A DNA stretch of 64,000 nucleotides from CAIVVT01 sp963757265 (GCA_963757265.1 CAVWRA010000012.1:496001-560000); one strand, 5' to 3'. Positions 36,820-46,644 are shown, numbered from the stretch's first letter. The notes: generated by a model not told the origin, from the letters alone. Numbers and translations are program-made.

Positions 36820-39394
36820 TCACCCAAGATTCGCGTCTTGCCATACTGCCGGCGCCGAGGGCCGCGCAGTTGCTCCTTGGTCCTCGCGGGCAGTGCGGCC
36901 GAGGAGCAATCGCTTGCCGAATTCCACGAGCAACAGATAAACGATCGTCGCTATCGCGAGATAAGCGAAGTAGATTCCCGGCAGCGGCGTGAAGCCGAGC
37001 GGACCAGCCAGCGGGCTGAACGGCAGCAAAATGCCGACCGCCACGATGATCAGCGTGGTTATCGTCAGAGGTAGGCTGGGCCGGCTGCGCAAAGGATTCT
37101 GCACAGTGCGAATGACAAAAATCACCAGCGTTTGCGTCGCCAGCGACTCGACGAACCAACCCGTGTGGAAAAGCACTTGGTCGGCATGGAAGAAGTGCAG
37201 CAGCACGTAGAAGGTCAGGAAATCGAAAATCGAGCTGATCGGCCCGATGAACACCATGAACTTGCGGATCAGGCTGATATCCCACTGCTTGGTTTTTGGA
37301 GAAAGTCGTGCATCGACATTGTCGGTAGGGATGGTGAGCTGCGACAGGTCGTACATGAAGTTGTTGAGCAGGATTTGCGTGGGCAGCATGGGGAGAAACG
37401 GCAGGAAGACCGAAGCGCCCGCCATGCTGAACATGTTGCCGAAGTTCGAACTGGTGCCCATCAACAGGTACTTCATGACGTTTCCGAAGGCCTTGCGCCC
37501 TTCCACGAATGCCGCTGGCGAGAACATCGAGGCCGGGCTCGACGAGAATAATGTCGGCGGCTTCGCGGGCGACGTCTACGGCCGACGAGACGGAGATGCC
37601 CACGTCGGCGGCGTGCAGCGAAGGGGCATCATTGATTCCATCGCCCATGAATCCGACGACATGGCCGCGATGTTTCAGCGCCAGGAGGATGCGATTCTTC
37701 TGTGCCGGCGACACTCGCGCGAAAACCGTGGTCTCCTCGGCGACGTGCCCGAGCGCGGCATCCGTCATCTTCTCGAGTTCATCGCCCAGCACGATCTTGC
37801 CTGGTTCGAGTCCCACCTGGCTGCAGACATGGGCCGTAACGAGGTCCCCGTCGCCGGTAATGATCTTCACTTGTACGCCGTTGCCGCGCAGCGTGGCCAG
37901 CGCCTCGGCGGCATCCGGCAAGGGCGGGTCGGAGAAAGCCAGAAAACCAGCCAGCGTGAGGTTTCTTTCGTCCTCCGCTGAGTAGTCGGAGCGCGCTTCG
38001 ACCTCCAAGTAAGCAACCGCAAGCACCCGAAAGCCCTGCTGGCTCAATCCTTCGCAAGTCTTCTGGCAGTGCGCCAGGCTGGCCGCATCCAAGGGAACCG
38101 TGCGGCCGTCCGATTCATAATTGACCGAGCGGGCCAGGATTCCCTCGGGCGCGCCCTTTGTAATCAAGAGCCGCCGTGATTGCCGCTCCACCACGATCGA
38201 GAGCCGGCGGCGCTCGAAATCGTAGGGGATCTCGTCCCGTTTTTCGTAGCCCGCCGCGTCCTCCGGTTCATGGCCTTGCAGAATGGCCATGTCGAGCGGA
38301 CTTCGAATTCCCGTCTCGAACTTGCTGTTGAGCCAAGCCAGCGTAAAGACCCGCTGCGAGGGATCCCCAAACGGATCCAGCGACCGGTCCAGCGCCATAT
38401 TGCCGCTGGTGAGCGTCCCGGTCTTGTCACTGCACAGAACGTCGATGCTGCCGAAGTTCTGTATCGCGGAGAGGTGTTTGACGATCACTTTCTTCCGAGC
38501 CATGGCCCGCGCGCCCTTGGACAGGGTCACGGAGACAATCATGGGGAGGAATTCGGGGGTCAGGCCGACCGCCAGAGCAACGGCAAACAGGAGCGATTGA
38601 AGAGGATCCCGATGTCTGATCGTACCGACCACGATCAGGAAGACGACCAGGAACAGTACGGTGCGGGTGAGGAGCAGACTGAAATCCTTCAGCCCCCGGT
38701 CGAACGAGGTCGGCTCGGAGCGCGAGGCGAGACGGGCGGCGATGTCGCCGAAAGAGGTCCTGGCGCCGGTGGCGACGACCAGCGCGCTGGCGGTTCCGCT
38801 GACGACGGAGGTACCCAGGAAGACCATGTTCTCCGCCTCGGGCCTGGTGGAGACTTCCTCGCCGCGCGCCTGCTTTTCGACCGGCAGCGACTCGCCCGTC
38901 AACGCCGCTTGTTGAATATATAGATCGCGGGATTCCAGGAGGCGCGCATCCGCCGGGACCAGGTCTCCAGCGGAGAGCCGAACGACGTCACCCGGAACCA
39001 CATTGGTGCGCCGGGTCTCCTGCCACTTTCCGTCTCGCAAGACCGTGGCGGTGGGCGCCACGCGCTGCTGCAACTGCTCGACGGCACGCTGTGACTTGTG
39101 GGTTTGGGTGAAGTCGAGCGTATTGCTGAGCAGAACGATCACAATGATGATCCCCGCATCCGTGGCGTCGCCGAGGAAGGCGGAACTGACGGCGGCGATC
39201 AGCAGGATCAATACCAGCGGGTTCAGGAAGAGGCGGATGAAGTCGAGAACCGCGGAGTGGCGTTTGGGAGGAGCTGGGTCATTGGGGCCAAACTGGTTGA
39301 GCCGCGATTCGGCTTCCTGGGATGTCAGCCCCCCGGCGGCCGCCGAAGAGCCTGCCGCCCGGACCGCGGGTTGGTCGAGGTTCTGAGAGCTCAT
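36820..39394 (-). pseudogene. mgtA: MgtA-type magnesium-transporting P-type ATPase, one frameshift
   Basis: The first frame (ATG 39394) encodes the actuator domain with LTGESLPVEK, the phosphorylation motif DKTGTLTSG and the hinge MGDGINDAPSLHAADVGIS. Near 37525 the frame changes. The second frame, ending at 36820, continues with FVEGRKAFGNVMKYLLMGTS and the four C-terminal helices, including NNFMYDLSQLTIPTDNVD, which is typical of P3B pumps. One base difference in CGTGGAAGGG repairs it. The joined length (about 860) is normal. P3B ATPases import Mg2+ in many bacteria. Because both halves are well conserved, a sequencing error or very recent mutation is likely. Confidence 0.8.
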
Positions 39395-39405
39395 CCTGGC
39401 ACCTG

Positions 39406-40017
39406 TCACTTAGCGGCAAGTTGCTGGTCCAGGCTCGCCACAATCCTGTTGATGCTCTTTTGGACAGCCTGACTCATTGCCGCGACCACCGAGTTTACAT
39501 TCCGGGTGTCGACTGGCAGGGTCTCCTCCGCATCCCCAGTCCACACGGTGGTACCGGCTCGCAGATTCACCAGTTCGGCCGATAGTTTCGCTGCTACCCG
39601 GACGCCGCCGCCGTAATCGATCTCTTCCAGCCGTTCGAGCCGGCCCAGCAGGAGATAATCCTGCTGGTTCTGGCCGTCGTAGCGCTTCACAAACGAAAAC
39701 AGCCGCGCGGCGCGGAGTGAATCGATGACTGCCGCCGTGACCGTCTCGGCGGGATCGGCAGCCCAGCGGCGATACTCATAAAAACCAACTTCTTCCGGAG
39801 CTTGGCGGTATACAATCCGGCCCTGGCGCAGGTAAGTTGGCGTTTCGAACCGGCGCACCGCCAAGGTGGCGGGAAGGCGCGCCGCACTCGCAGCCGGAGG
39901 TGGCGCTGGAGGAAGCTCCAGCGTATAGTAGCTCGGATACCGAACCCTGGCTCCGCAACCGCTTGTCAGCAGCAGGACCGCGCAGGCGCTCATGCTCATC
40001 AGACTGTTCTTGCTCAT
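39406..40017 (-). CDS. PqiC/YmbA-like auxiliary lipoprotein of MCE transporter
   Basis: A 203-residue lipoprotein with lipobox LLLTSGCGAR. The domain (about 25-195) contains YYTLELPPAPPPA, LAVRRFETPTYLRQGRIVY and YEYRRWAADPAETV, the pattern of ABC-type auxiliary proteins paired with MCE systems. It probably sits at the outer membrane and receives or docks the MCE tunnel. It is 10 bp after the MCE gene and 11 bp before the mgtA ATG, so it closes the lipid-transport operon. Confidence 0.78.
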   Translation of the reverse strand: MSKNSLMSMSACAVLLLTSGCGARVRYPSYYTLELPPAPPPAASAARLPATLAVRRFETPTYLRQGRIVYRQAPEEVGFYEYRRWAADPAETVTAAVIDSLRAARLFSFVKRYDGQNQQDYLLLGRLERLEEIDYGGGVRVAAKLSAELVNLRAGTTVWTGDAEETLPVDTRNVNSVVAAMSQAVQKSINRIVASLDQQLAAK

Positions 40018-40027
40018 AGGGTCCTCG

Positions 40028-40993
40028 TCATTGGGGAACCTTTCGGTCTTTGGGCTGCTTGATCCGGATCAGACTCCACGGACGCTCCTTCACAGACTCC
40101 GTCAGATCGTTCAGGTTCTCGGTCGCCGAACGAACGTTCTCGAGCGTGTAGGTCATGTCCTGGTCTTTGGCCCGGATCGCCGCCTGCAGATCGGCCAGCA
40201 GGCCGCGCAACTGATCGAGCGACTTATGCACCTCAGCGAGGTCCGTCTGAATCGGCTCGCGGAGCGACGTGATCGTCTCATTGGCATTGGACACCGTTGC
40301 GTTCGCATTGTCCACGGCCGGCCCCACTTTCGCCATTGCGCCGTTGGCCTCGTTGGTCAGCTTGAGCGTCTGGTCGCTGATCTGGTCGATCTTGGGCGAC
40401 AATCGCGCAACCATCGCATCCGCGTTGGCCAGAATCTGCGCCAGGTGCTGCTGATTCGGCCGGCCCGCAACCTGGTTCAGATTCGCGATCAGAACCCGGG
40501 CGTCAGCGGTGAGATTGTTCACGTCCGTCCGCACCGATTCGAGCAGGCTCTGCGCCGAATCGGCGAGGGCCACGATCTTGCGCTGGGTGTCGTCCAGGCT
40601 GATCGTCTCCTCCGACGCAATCACGGCGCCCGCCGCCAGCCGGGGCGCGTCATTCGATCCCATGCTGATGGAGATGACCGGGCTGGTCACCACTGTGACC
40701 GATCCGAGTTTGGCCACAGACTTGGCGTTCACCGGAGTGCCCAATTTCATATCCATCAGGATTTCGATCCGGGTGGGGTCCTGTGCGTCGGGGCGCACGG
40801 CTGTCACGTTGCCCACTTTGATGCCTCCAAACAGGACGTCGGCCCCCGGCTCCAACCCTCCCGCATACCGCAGGTAGGTTCTGTAGGAAACGCGCGCCCC
40901 CCGGATCTCAGCGCTGCTGACGTGATAGATCGTTGCAAGCAAAATCGCCGCGCAGACCAGGACGAAGGCGCCGACTTTGGCTTCCGTGTTCAT
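40028..40993 (-). CDS. mlaD: MCE/MlaD-family lipid-binding protein
   Basis: A 321-residue protein with an N-terminal membrane anchor (about 8-26, VGAFVLVCAAILLATIY). One MCE domain (about 35-115) follows: YAGGLEPGADVLFGGIKVG. A long helical C-terminal region has heptad repeats (about 140-300), expected to form a periplasmic needle or tunnel. MCE hexamers carry phospholipids between membranes. Its ATG overlaps the ATPase stop (ATGA). It is longer than E. coli MlaD because of the helical extension. Confidence 0.85.
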   Translation of the reverse strand: MNTEAKVGAFVLVCAAILLATIYHVSSAEIRGARVSYRTYLRYAGGLEPGADVLFGGIKVGNVTAVRPDAQDPTRIEILMDMKLGTPVNAKSVAKLGSVTVVTSPVISISMGSNDAPRLAAGAVIASEETISLDDTQRKIVALADSAQSLLESVRTDVNNLTADARVLIANLNQVAGRPNQQHLAQILANADAMVARLSPKIDQISDQTLKLTNEANGAMAKVGPAVDNANATVSNANETITSLREPIQTDLAEVHKSLDQLRGLLADLQAAIRAKDQDMTYTLENVRSATENLNDLTESVKERPWSLIRIKQPKDRKVPQ

Positions 40994-41799
40994 TTTTTCG
41001 CCTCCCCCATTCCCGCCAATTTCCGAAAGCGGTCCTCGACGGCCTGGCTTCCAGTAATTGGATCGGGCACTCGATCAAGAAACTGCCGTATGCGTGGATG
41101 GGTACTAGCACGGAACGAATCCTTGCTATCTACCGCGATCAGTGAGCCATGGTATAGCATGGCCATACGGTCGGCGATGCGGAATGCGCTCGCCAGTTCG
41201 TGCGTCACGACCAGTATGGTCATGTGAAAAGCGCGCTTCAAGAATAGGATCAGCTCATCCAATTCCGCCGCGACAATCGGATCAAGGCCGGCGGATGGTT
41301 CATCGAAGACCAGAATCTCGGGGTCGAGCGCGGTGGCCCGCGCCACGGCCGCGCGCTTCTTCATGCCCCCCGACAATTCCTGGGGCAGCCGCTTGCCGGC
41401 GTCGCTCAGACCCACGGCGGCGAGTTTCATAAACGTCATGATCTCGATGACGGGCTCGGCCAGCGTCGTCAATTCGCGCAGCGGCAGTTGGACATTCTCT
41501 TCGACAGACATCGAATTGAATAATGCCGACTCCTGGAAAGCCACGCCCATGGTGCGCCGGACCGCCTTCAGCTCCTCGGCCGAGCAACGATTGATATCGA
41601 CTCCTTGCACTCGAATAGTGCCAGAGTCCGGCCGCTCGAGTCCGATGATGTGCCGGAGCACGGTGGTCTTGCCGGAGCCGCTGCCGCCGAGCAGCACCAT
41701 CACTTCCCCGCGCTCGATGTCCAGGTTCACGCCATCCAGGACGCGCCTCCCATCATAGAAGACGGTCAGGCCAGCGACTGAGATCATCGGGTCGGCCAT
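40990..41799 (-). CDS. mlaF: MCE transporter ATP-binding protein MlaF
   Basis: A 269-residue ABC ATPase with Walker A GGSGSGKTT (about 38-46), Q-loop GVAFQESALFNSM, signature LSGGMKKRAAVARA, Walker B EILVFDEPSAGLDP and the switch His in VVTHE. The LSGGM signature and FDEPSAGLDP are typical of MlaF. It powers lipid movement through the MlaE permease. The gene is two bases from the permease stop and overlaps the MCE gene. Confidence 0.9.
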   Translation of the reverse strand: MADPMISVAGLTVFYDGRRVLDGVNLDIERGEVMVLLGGSGSGKTTVLRHIIGLERPDSGTIRVQGVDINRCSAEELKAVRRTMGVAFQESALFNSMSVEENVQLPLRELTTLAEPVIEIMTFMKLAAVGLSDAGKRLPQELSGGMKKRAAVARATALDPEILVFDEPSAGLDPIVAAELDELILFLKRAFHMTILVVTHELASAFRIADRMAMLYHGSLIAVDSKDSFRASTHPRIRQFLDRVPDPITGSQAVEDRFRKLAGMGEAKK

Positions 41800-41801
41800 A
41801 G

Positions 41802-42602
41802 CTATGACTTATGCACTAGATAGAAAATCGCCGTGAAGAACACATCCGCGAGGATCACGAGGTAGGTCGACCTGACCACGGCGGCAGTCGCGGACCGCCC
41901 CACCGCGTCCGGCCCCCCTCGCGTCCTGAATCCTTCCATGCACCCGACGTTCACGATGATAATCGCGAACACGAGACTCTTCAGCACCCCGGTGAAGACG
42001 TCGTGCAGATCAATCGAGTTGAAGACATATCGCAGATACATTGCGAGGGTGATCTTCGTGCTGATGTACATGAACCCGGCGCCGGCCAGTATGCCGAACG
42101 CGCAACTCATAATGGTGAGGCAGGGAATCGTGATCATCGCCGCGACGAACTTCGGCGCCAGCACAAATTCGATCGGGTCGAGAGCCATGGTCCGGAGCGC
42201 ATCGATCTCGCTGGTCACGACCATGGTTCCGATTTCGGCCGAAAAAGCCGAACCGGACCGGCCGCTGACGATGAGGGCAGTCAAGAGCGGGCCCAGTTCG
42301 CGCGTGAAACCGACCGCCAAAACGTCCATCACGTACTGCAGCGCCCCGAATCTCCGCAGCTCGGCCCCGGTTTGCATCGCCAGGATGAATCCCGTGCACA
42401 CCGACATCAATCCGACCATGGGAAGCGCATCCACTCCGATAGCCGCCATCTGGCGCATCGCCGTTCGCCAGCGCCCGCGCTTGCCCACCAGCGGCATCAC
42501 GCGGGGTGAGGCGCGCAGGCCCCGCCAGAACTGGGTGGTGAGACCGCCGACGTAGGCGAGTTGATGAATCACGTTCCTTCCGATGGCTTCCAGAACATTC
42601 AT
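41802..42602 (-). CDS. mlaE: MCE transporter permease MlaE
   Basis: A 266-residue polytopic permease with the MlaE signature: ALPMVGLMSVCTGFILAMQ, ELGPLLTALIVSGRSGSAF, and EIDALRTMALDPIEFVLAP before the last helices. It spans the inner membrane as a dimer with MlaF. Its ATG overlaps the stop of the STAS gene (ATGA), and it is followed directly by mlaF. Confidence 0.9.
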   Translation of the reverse strand: MNVLEAIGRNVIHQLAYVGGLTTQFWRGLRASPRVMPLVGKRGRWRTAMRQMAAIGVDALPMVGLMSVCTGFILAMQTGAELRRFGALQYVMDVLAVGFTRELGPLLTALIVSGRSGSAFSAEIGTMVVTSEIDALRTMALDPIEFVLAPKFVAAMITIPCLTIMSCAFGILAGAGFMYISTKITLAMYLRYVFNSIDLHDVFTGVLKSLVFAIIIVNVGCMEGFRTRGGPDAVGRSATAAVVRSTYLVILADVFFTAIFYLVHKS

Positions 42603-42892
42603 TCGCCCGCCTCCTGCTCACCCATTTCGAACATCCGATCGAGATGAGTGATCTCGAAGAGGTAGCGCGGCTGATCGTGGACACCACACATGATCAGCCG
42701 CGTACCTTGCCGGCGCGCGCTTCGGGCCGCCTCCACCAGCGTGGCCAACCCAGAAGTATCAATGTAGGTGACTTTGGACAAATCAACGGACACCTTCGCC
42801 GGCTTCGTGCGCAAGGCGTTGCTCAAAGCGCGGCGCATCTCACCCGAGTTCTCGATGGTGATCCGGCCATGAAACGCGACGTTGTCACCCAC
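42599..42892 (-). CDS. STAS-domain protein (MlaB-like)
   Basis: 97 residues from the GTG at 42892, which has GGAGG 7 nt upstream. The frame is open to a TTG at 43003 without a ribosome site, so the shorter start is preferred. The STAS fold includes VSVDLSKVTYIDTSGLATL, with Ser in the usual position for anti-sigma-antagonist or MlaB proteins. Overlap with mlaE implies it is the MlaB subunit that stabilises and activates the MlaF ATPase. In enteric bacteria the STAS gene is last in the operon; here it is first. Confidence 0.8.
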   Translation of the reverse strand: MGDNVAFHGRITIENSGEMRRALSNALRTKPAKVSVDLSKVTYIDTSGLATLVEAARSARRQGTRLIMCGVHDQPRYLFEITHLDRMFEMGEQEAGE

Positions 42893-43033
42893 CTCGGGGC
42901 CTCCAATGACAGCACGGATTCCGCCAGCGACCGTGGTACCCTCATCCCGCAGAGACCTATGCCGAGCCGACGGCCCTTGGGGCGCCGACCAGATGCCCGG
43001 CAAAGACCCACACCTATAGGTCGTTCGTACGCA

Positions 43034-43171
43034 TCACCTGGCATAGAAACGGTTAACCTTTGCAGTCGTCTCCTGATGCGCTTTCATAATAATAACCTCT
43101 CCGTCCGTAGTTGCGTGCATCCATTCCGTCTCGGAAAAGTCGATCTCAGCGGGAGGCTCCTTCAGGCGCAT
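43034..43171 (-). CDS. 45-residue ORF between sugar-nucleotide and STAS genes
   Basis: The ATG overlaps the end of the pyrophosphorylase gene, with GGAAG about 6 nt upstream. The peptide is acidic at the start (EPPAEIDFSETEW) and basic at the end. No family is recognised. The overlap and spacing fit translational coupling, but it could be a chance frame. Confidence 0.35.
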   Translation of the reverse strand: MRLKEPPAEIDFSETEWMHATTDGEVIIMKAHQETTAKVNRFYAR

Positions 43172-44145
43172 TTCGCTTCCGCCATGCGGCTCCCGGCCTG
43201 CCACGCTTTGATCCACCAGGGCTCGACGCCGGCCTTCTCGAACACGGCCAGCACGCGCTCGGGACGCCCCAGATCGCTCCAATCCGTGCAGCCCAACTGC
43301 AGAGCGATCAGCCGCCTAGCCTGGGCCGACAAGACCGCCTGTGAAAAGTTGACTGAGGGAATACTCTCGTAAGCCGAATCCTGGATCTGCAGCTCCTTGC
43401 CGACCCACAACGGAGTCCGGCCAAACATCTCCAGAGAGCCATCTGGCGCCGCTTCCATCATTTTCAGAAAGCCGCGCACGTGTCCCACCATCACGAATGT
43501 ATTCCAGAGAGATCCTCGCTCCAGCAGTTCCCTGGCCACTTGGAATGATGGCTTTTCACAAAAACCACGGACATGAAACGCAGTCCGGCCGGCGCCACCC
43601 GTGGACTGTCCCAGCTCGATCCAGCCATATTCGACTTCCGGAGCGCTAGGACGAGCGCCCAGGAGCACCACCGAAGCGACATGCTCCCTAGCAAGATCAA
43701 AAGCAGACTCCAAAGCAGCGGTGAATGCCCGCTCATCCGAATAGTGGTGGTCGCACGGCAGAATAGCCACGATCGCTTCTTTGTCGATCTGTTCGATGCT
43801 CAGAAGACAGAGCGCGATCGGCGGCGCAGTGCCTTTGTTGGCCGGCTGCACAATTCGCTGCGACGGGCGCAGCCCCGCCTCCTGAAGATAGTAGGCGCGA
43901 TGGCTCCTTGTCAGGGGGAACAAGGTCTGTCTCCAGGGGATACTTCGCTCCACCCGTCTTCGCGTGTGCTCGAGCAGAGTATCACCGTAGATCAAGGGGC
44001 AGAACTGTTTCGGACGATCATCGCCGCAAATGAGCCGGGTCAACGGGCGGAGACGCGTTCCGTCTCCACCCGCGAGGACGACCCCCCAGCGACGGTCTCG
44101 CTGCGCGGCGGAGCCTTCATAAATCGAAGCGGGCAGCATGGGCAT
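43162..44145 (-). CDS. Mannose-1-phosphate guanylyltransferase-type nucleotidyltransferase
   Basis: About 327 residues. The N-terminal signature VVLAGGDGTRLRPLT and DRPKQFCPL bind the nucleotide. The middle contains NKGTAPPIALCLLSI and ILPCDHHYSD (metal-binding Asp). GFCEKPSFQVA and SLWNTFVMV form the sugar-phosphate pocket. The ATG at 44145 follows AGGGG closely, and the ATG at 44139 has better spacing; the open frame reaches 44301. The product would be GDP-mannose or a similar sugar nucleotide for glycan synthesis. Unlike the longer bifunctional enzymes it lacks the isomerase domain. Confidence 0.8.
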   Translation of the reverse strand: MPMLPASIYEGSAAQRDRRWGVVLAGGDGTRLRPLTRLICGDDRPKQFCPLIYGDTLLEHTRRRVERSIPWRQTLFPLTRSHRAYYLQEAGLRPSQRIVQPANKGTAPPIALCLLSIEQIDKEAIVAILPCDHHYSDERAFTAALESAFDLAREHVASVVLLGARPSAPEVEYGWIELGQSTGGAGRTAFHVRGFCEKPSFQVARELLERGSLWNTFVMVGHVRGFLKMMEAAPDGSLEMFGRTPLWVGKELQIQDSAYESIPSVNFSQAVLSAQARRLIALQLGCTDWSDLGRPERVLAVFEKAGVEPWWIKAWQAGSRMAEAKCA

Positions 44146-44368
44146 CACCCCTGAGTCCCGCCCCAACAGGACCGCAGTTGCCGATCGTTCTTCTCTGAGA
44201 CTTGCCGCCGCGGTGTGTTCCAAGGCATGCGTAATCCTCTTTGCTACGAATCTTTCCGACATTGTCGCTGTGCCTGATACGCCTTTGTCGGCCTGCGGCA
44301 CCGGCCTCGAGGCTGGACCGATTTTTCGTAATCAGCAGGCCGCAAAATCATTGATCGATCGTGCCCGG

Positions 44369-44863
44369 CTAGGCGTGGGCCGCCAACAACTTTGGGGCCG
44401 CCTTCGGTGCCGTGACTTCGAGGACGCCCTCATGCACCGACGCCGTCACCTTGTTGACATCGATGGGCGTGGGCAGCGGGATACGGCGGAACACTTCGTT
44501 GCTTGAAAACTCGCAGAAGCATACGTTGCCGTGCTCCCCATTGTGGGTATGAGTAGTGTCCGCCTGTATGACCAGCGCATCCGGCAGCGCCGAGACTTCA
44601 ATGTCTTTCGCATCGAATCCAGGCAACGCCACGCGAGCGCGAAAGGCCTTGTCATCTTCTACCATCTCGGAGGCAGGCGACCAGACCAGGTCCCGCTCCG
44701 CCTGCACCCAGTCATCCAGATCGGAACCGGTTCCGGCCTTACGATTTTGGGACAGTTTGAAAGCTCGCTCCCGGATTGACTTCGTAATCGCCTCCATGCG
44801 TTCGAGAAGTGTTAAGGGAGTTGTTTCCGGATCCTTGCACTTATGAATAGTCACCTGTGGCAT
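44369..44863 (-). CDS. Small heat-shock protein (Hsp20 family)
   Basis: A 164-residue alpha-crystallin-type chaperone. The start at 44863 has AAGGAG 7 nt upstream. The N-terminal arm is helical (LLERMEAITKSIRERAFKL). The crystallin domain (about 68-155) contains FRARVALPGFDAKDIEVSA, RRIPLPTPIDVNKVTASV and the conserved GVLEVTAPK. It holds unfolding proteins under stress. It is followed on the same strand by the nucleotidyltransferase gene, and preceded by the DUF1269-like and HdeD-like genes, which suggests a stress-related block. Confidence 0.9.
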   Translation of the reverse strand: MPQVTIHKCKDPETTPLTLLERMEAITKSIRERAFKLSQNRKAGTGSDLDDWVQAERDLVWSPASEMVEDDKAFRARVALPGFDAKDIEVSALPDALVIQADTTHTHNGEHGNVCFCEFSSNEVFRRIPLPTPIDVNKVTASVHEGVLEVTAPKAAPKLLAAHA

Positions 44864-45067
44864 TCTTGATCTCCTTGTAAATCTTTTCTCATGCGGGGAT
44901 CGCCGCCTTGGCGATCCGTGCAAACGGTTAAGTCTCTTGTCCGCTTGAGGAGCGGGAAGGCTCCTGGGAAGGGGACACGTAAGTTCCATCGAGTGCGCCG
45001 CCGGCGCCATGAACAACCCGCACATGGCGCCGTTGGCAATTTCGCCTGCGACGTAGGACGGGCGTTC

Positions 45068-45880
45068 TTACTTCTCCAGGTGCGCGGCCGCTTCCTTCAG
45101 TTGCCCGGCCAGCAAGTGCTTCAGCCTGGCCTGGGACTGTTCGCACTCTCCGCGGATCTGCTTCACGCGCGCATCGAAGGTGGCTTTGATTTCACCCTGG
45201 GTTTTTGCCGCCTTCTCTTGCAGGGCCAGCACCTTGGCATCGGTCTCGCTCTGGATTTGCTCGGACCTCTGTTTAGCCTGATCCAATTTGGCCTGCAGCT
45301 TGGCGTTGATCACGTCGATCTTGGCCTGGAGCTTGGCCTTACGTTCGCCGTGGGCACGAGCATGCTCGGCCTTCAATTGGTCGATCTCTTCGCGCAGCCG
45401 GGCCACATCCCTGGCCTCTTGGTCGTGTTCGACAATCTTCTTGGCGGTGCGCAGCACGATTCCACCCAGTGCTCCCATTCTGGTGTCCACCGGCGTAACC
45501 CACTCCTCGCTGACGTCCGCGATCAGCGCACACTTATTGGGCGTCAGTTTGGCAGCAGCGTCGTCGAGGAACTCCGCATCGACTCCGGCCACGCTTAAGT
45601 CGGCGATACTGCCAGCCAGGAAGCCTGCCGTGGCGCCGACGCCCAGGCCGACAGGTCCCTCGAGCAGCCCGATGAGGCTGCCGATCGCGGTACCGCCAAC
45701 GGTGCGGATTGGGAACTCGTCTTCCGACTGCTTGACCGTCACCGTGCCGTCGGCGTTCTTTTTGATTATCGATTCAGCGTGAATCGCGATGCTTCCCTCG
45801 GCATCGAGCTGCTTAAGGGCATGCGATCCTTCATAGGTCTTTGCTTCGTCATCAAAAACAATAACCAGCATTCGTTCCAT
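45068..45880 (-). CDS. DUF1269-like protein with C-terminal coiled coil
   Basis: 270 residues from the ATG at 45880 (AAGGAG about 9 nt upstream). The N-terminal half (about 1-160) resembles DUF1269 membrane-associated proteins: MLVIVFDDEAKTYEG and a Gly-rich hydrophobic hairpin (TAIGSLIGLLEGPVGLGVG, then ATAGFLAGSIADL). The C-terminal half is a long coiled coil with Lys/Glu/Gln heptads (about 165-265). The function of the family is unknown; the neighbours suggest stress or envelope. The coiled-coil extension is longer than in typical family members. Confidence 0.7.
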   Translation of the reverse strand: MERMLVIVFDDEAKTYEGSHALKQLDAEGSIAIHAESIIKKNADGTVTVKQSEDEFPIRTVGGTAIGSLIGLLEGPVGLGVGATAGFLAGSIADLSVAGVDAEFLDDAAAKLTPNKCALIADVSEEWVTPVDTRMGALGGIVLRTAKKIVEHDQEARDVARLREEIDQLKAEHARAHGERKAKLQAKIDVINAKLQAKLDQAKQRSEQIQSETDAKVLALQEKAAKTQGEIKATFDARVKQIRGECEQSQARLKHLLAGQLKEAAAHLEK

Positions 45881-45928
45881 TGAGATCTCTCCTTGTGTTG
45901 ATGTTGATGCGGCTTCGGAAGCCACGCG

Positions 45929-46489
45929 TTAGGGCAAATGGCGAATTGCAGTGGCGAATCCAGCCACCGCCATACCGTCCACGATGAGGTCCACACCGAT
46001 GGCGAAGCCGATGAACCAGACGCTGGTAACCGGCATCTGCCAAAGCAGCAAGATCCCGAGGACGAGCGAGACGATCCCAGAGAAAACAGACCAGCCCCAG
46101 CGCGGGAACTGAATCATGCCGGCGCCGATTGCCCGGAACAGTCCGCCCACGATGAAGAACGTAGCGAGCACCAGGGTGAGCCCCACGGCTCCGGACAGGG
46201 GGTAGCGAATGAGTAGAAAGCCAACCAGGCCCCGGAATAGCGCACTGAGCAGATGGAGGAAGAATCCGCTCCAGGTCCGGGTACGGAAGGCCTGAATCAA
46301 TGAGACGACGCCGCTGATCAGAAGGATCCAGCCGAAGACCAGCACGGTGGCGAAGGTTGCGGTTACGTTGAAAACAATGCAGGCTATGCCGAGAAGAGTC
46401 AGCAGGATTCCGAGGGCCAGGTACCAGCCCCAGGATTCACGAATCTCGTCCATGCCGGCAATGAAAGGGTTGCTTCTGTATTCTGACAT
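45929..46489 (-). CDS. HdeD-family membrane protein
   Basis: 186 residues with six predicted membrane helices in three pairs (for example GWYLALGILLTLLGIACIV, TVLVFGWILLISGVVSLI, WSVFSGIVSLVLGILLLWQ), the DUF308 repeat pattern of HdeD. In enteric bacteria HdeD helps acid resistance at high cell density; the role here is inferred. It is the first gene of a minus-strand stress block and is divergent from the large regulator, so the 155-bp gap holds both promoters. Confidence 0.8.
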   Translation of the reverse strand: MSEYRSNPFIAGMDEIRESWGWYLALGILLTLLGIACIVFNVTATFATVLVFGWILLISGVVSLIQAFRTRTWSGFFLHLLSALFRGLVGFLLIRYPLSGAVGLTLVLATFFIVGGLFRAIGAGMIQFPRWGWSVFSGIVSLVLGILLLWQMPVTSVWFIGFAIGVDLIVDGMAVAGFATAIRHLP

Positions 46490-46644
46490 TAGGGTAGTTT
46501 CCTTTCCTGAATTCAGGTTGCGGGATTTCAGGATCTAAGTCGTGAGTTTGCGGTCAGGTTTCGGTGGAAAGAACGCTAAAACGGCGTTTGGCGTTATCCT
46601 GAGAAACTGAAAGAGCTGTTGTCCAGGATCCCGAGGCCGACCAC

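Noticed and set aside
39992..41227. Plus-strand open frame of 411 codons opposite the mlaD/mlaF genes
   Set aside because: Arg/Gly/Leu-rich shadow of conserved transport genes.
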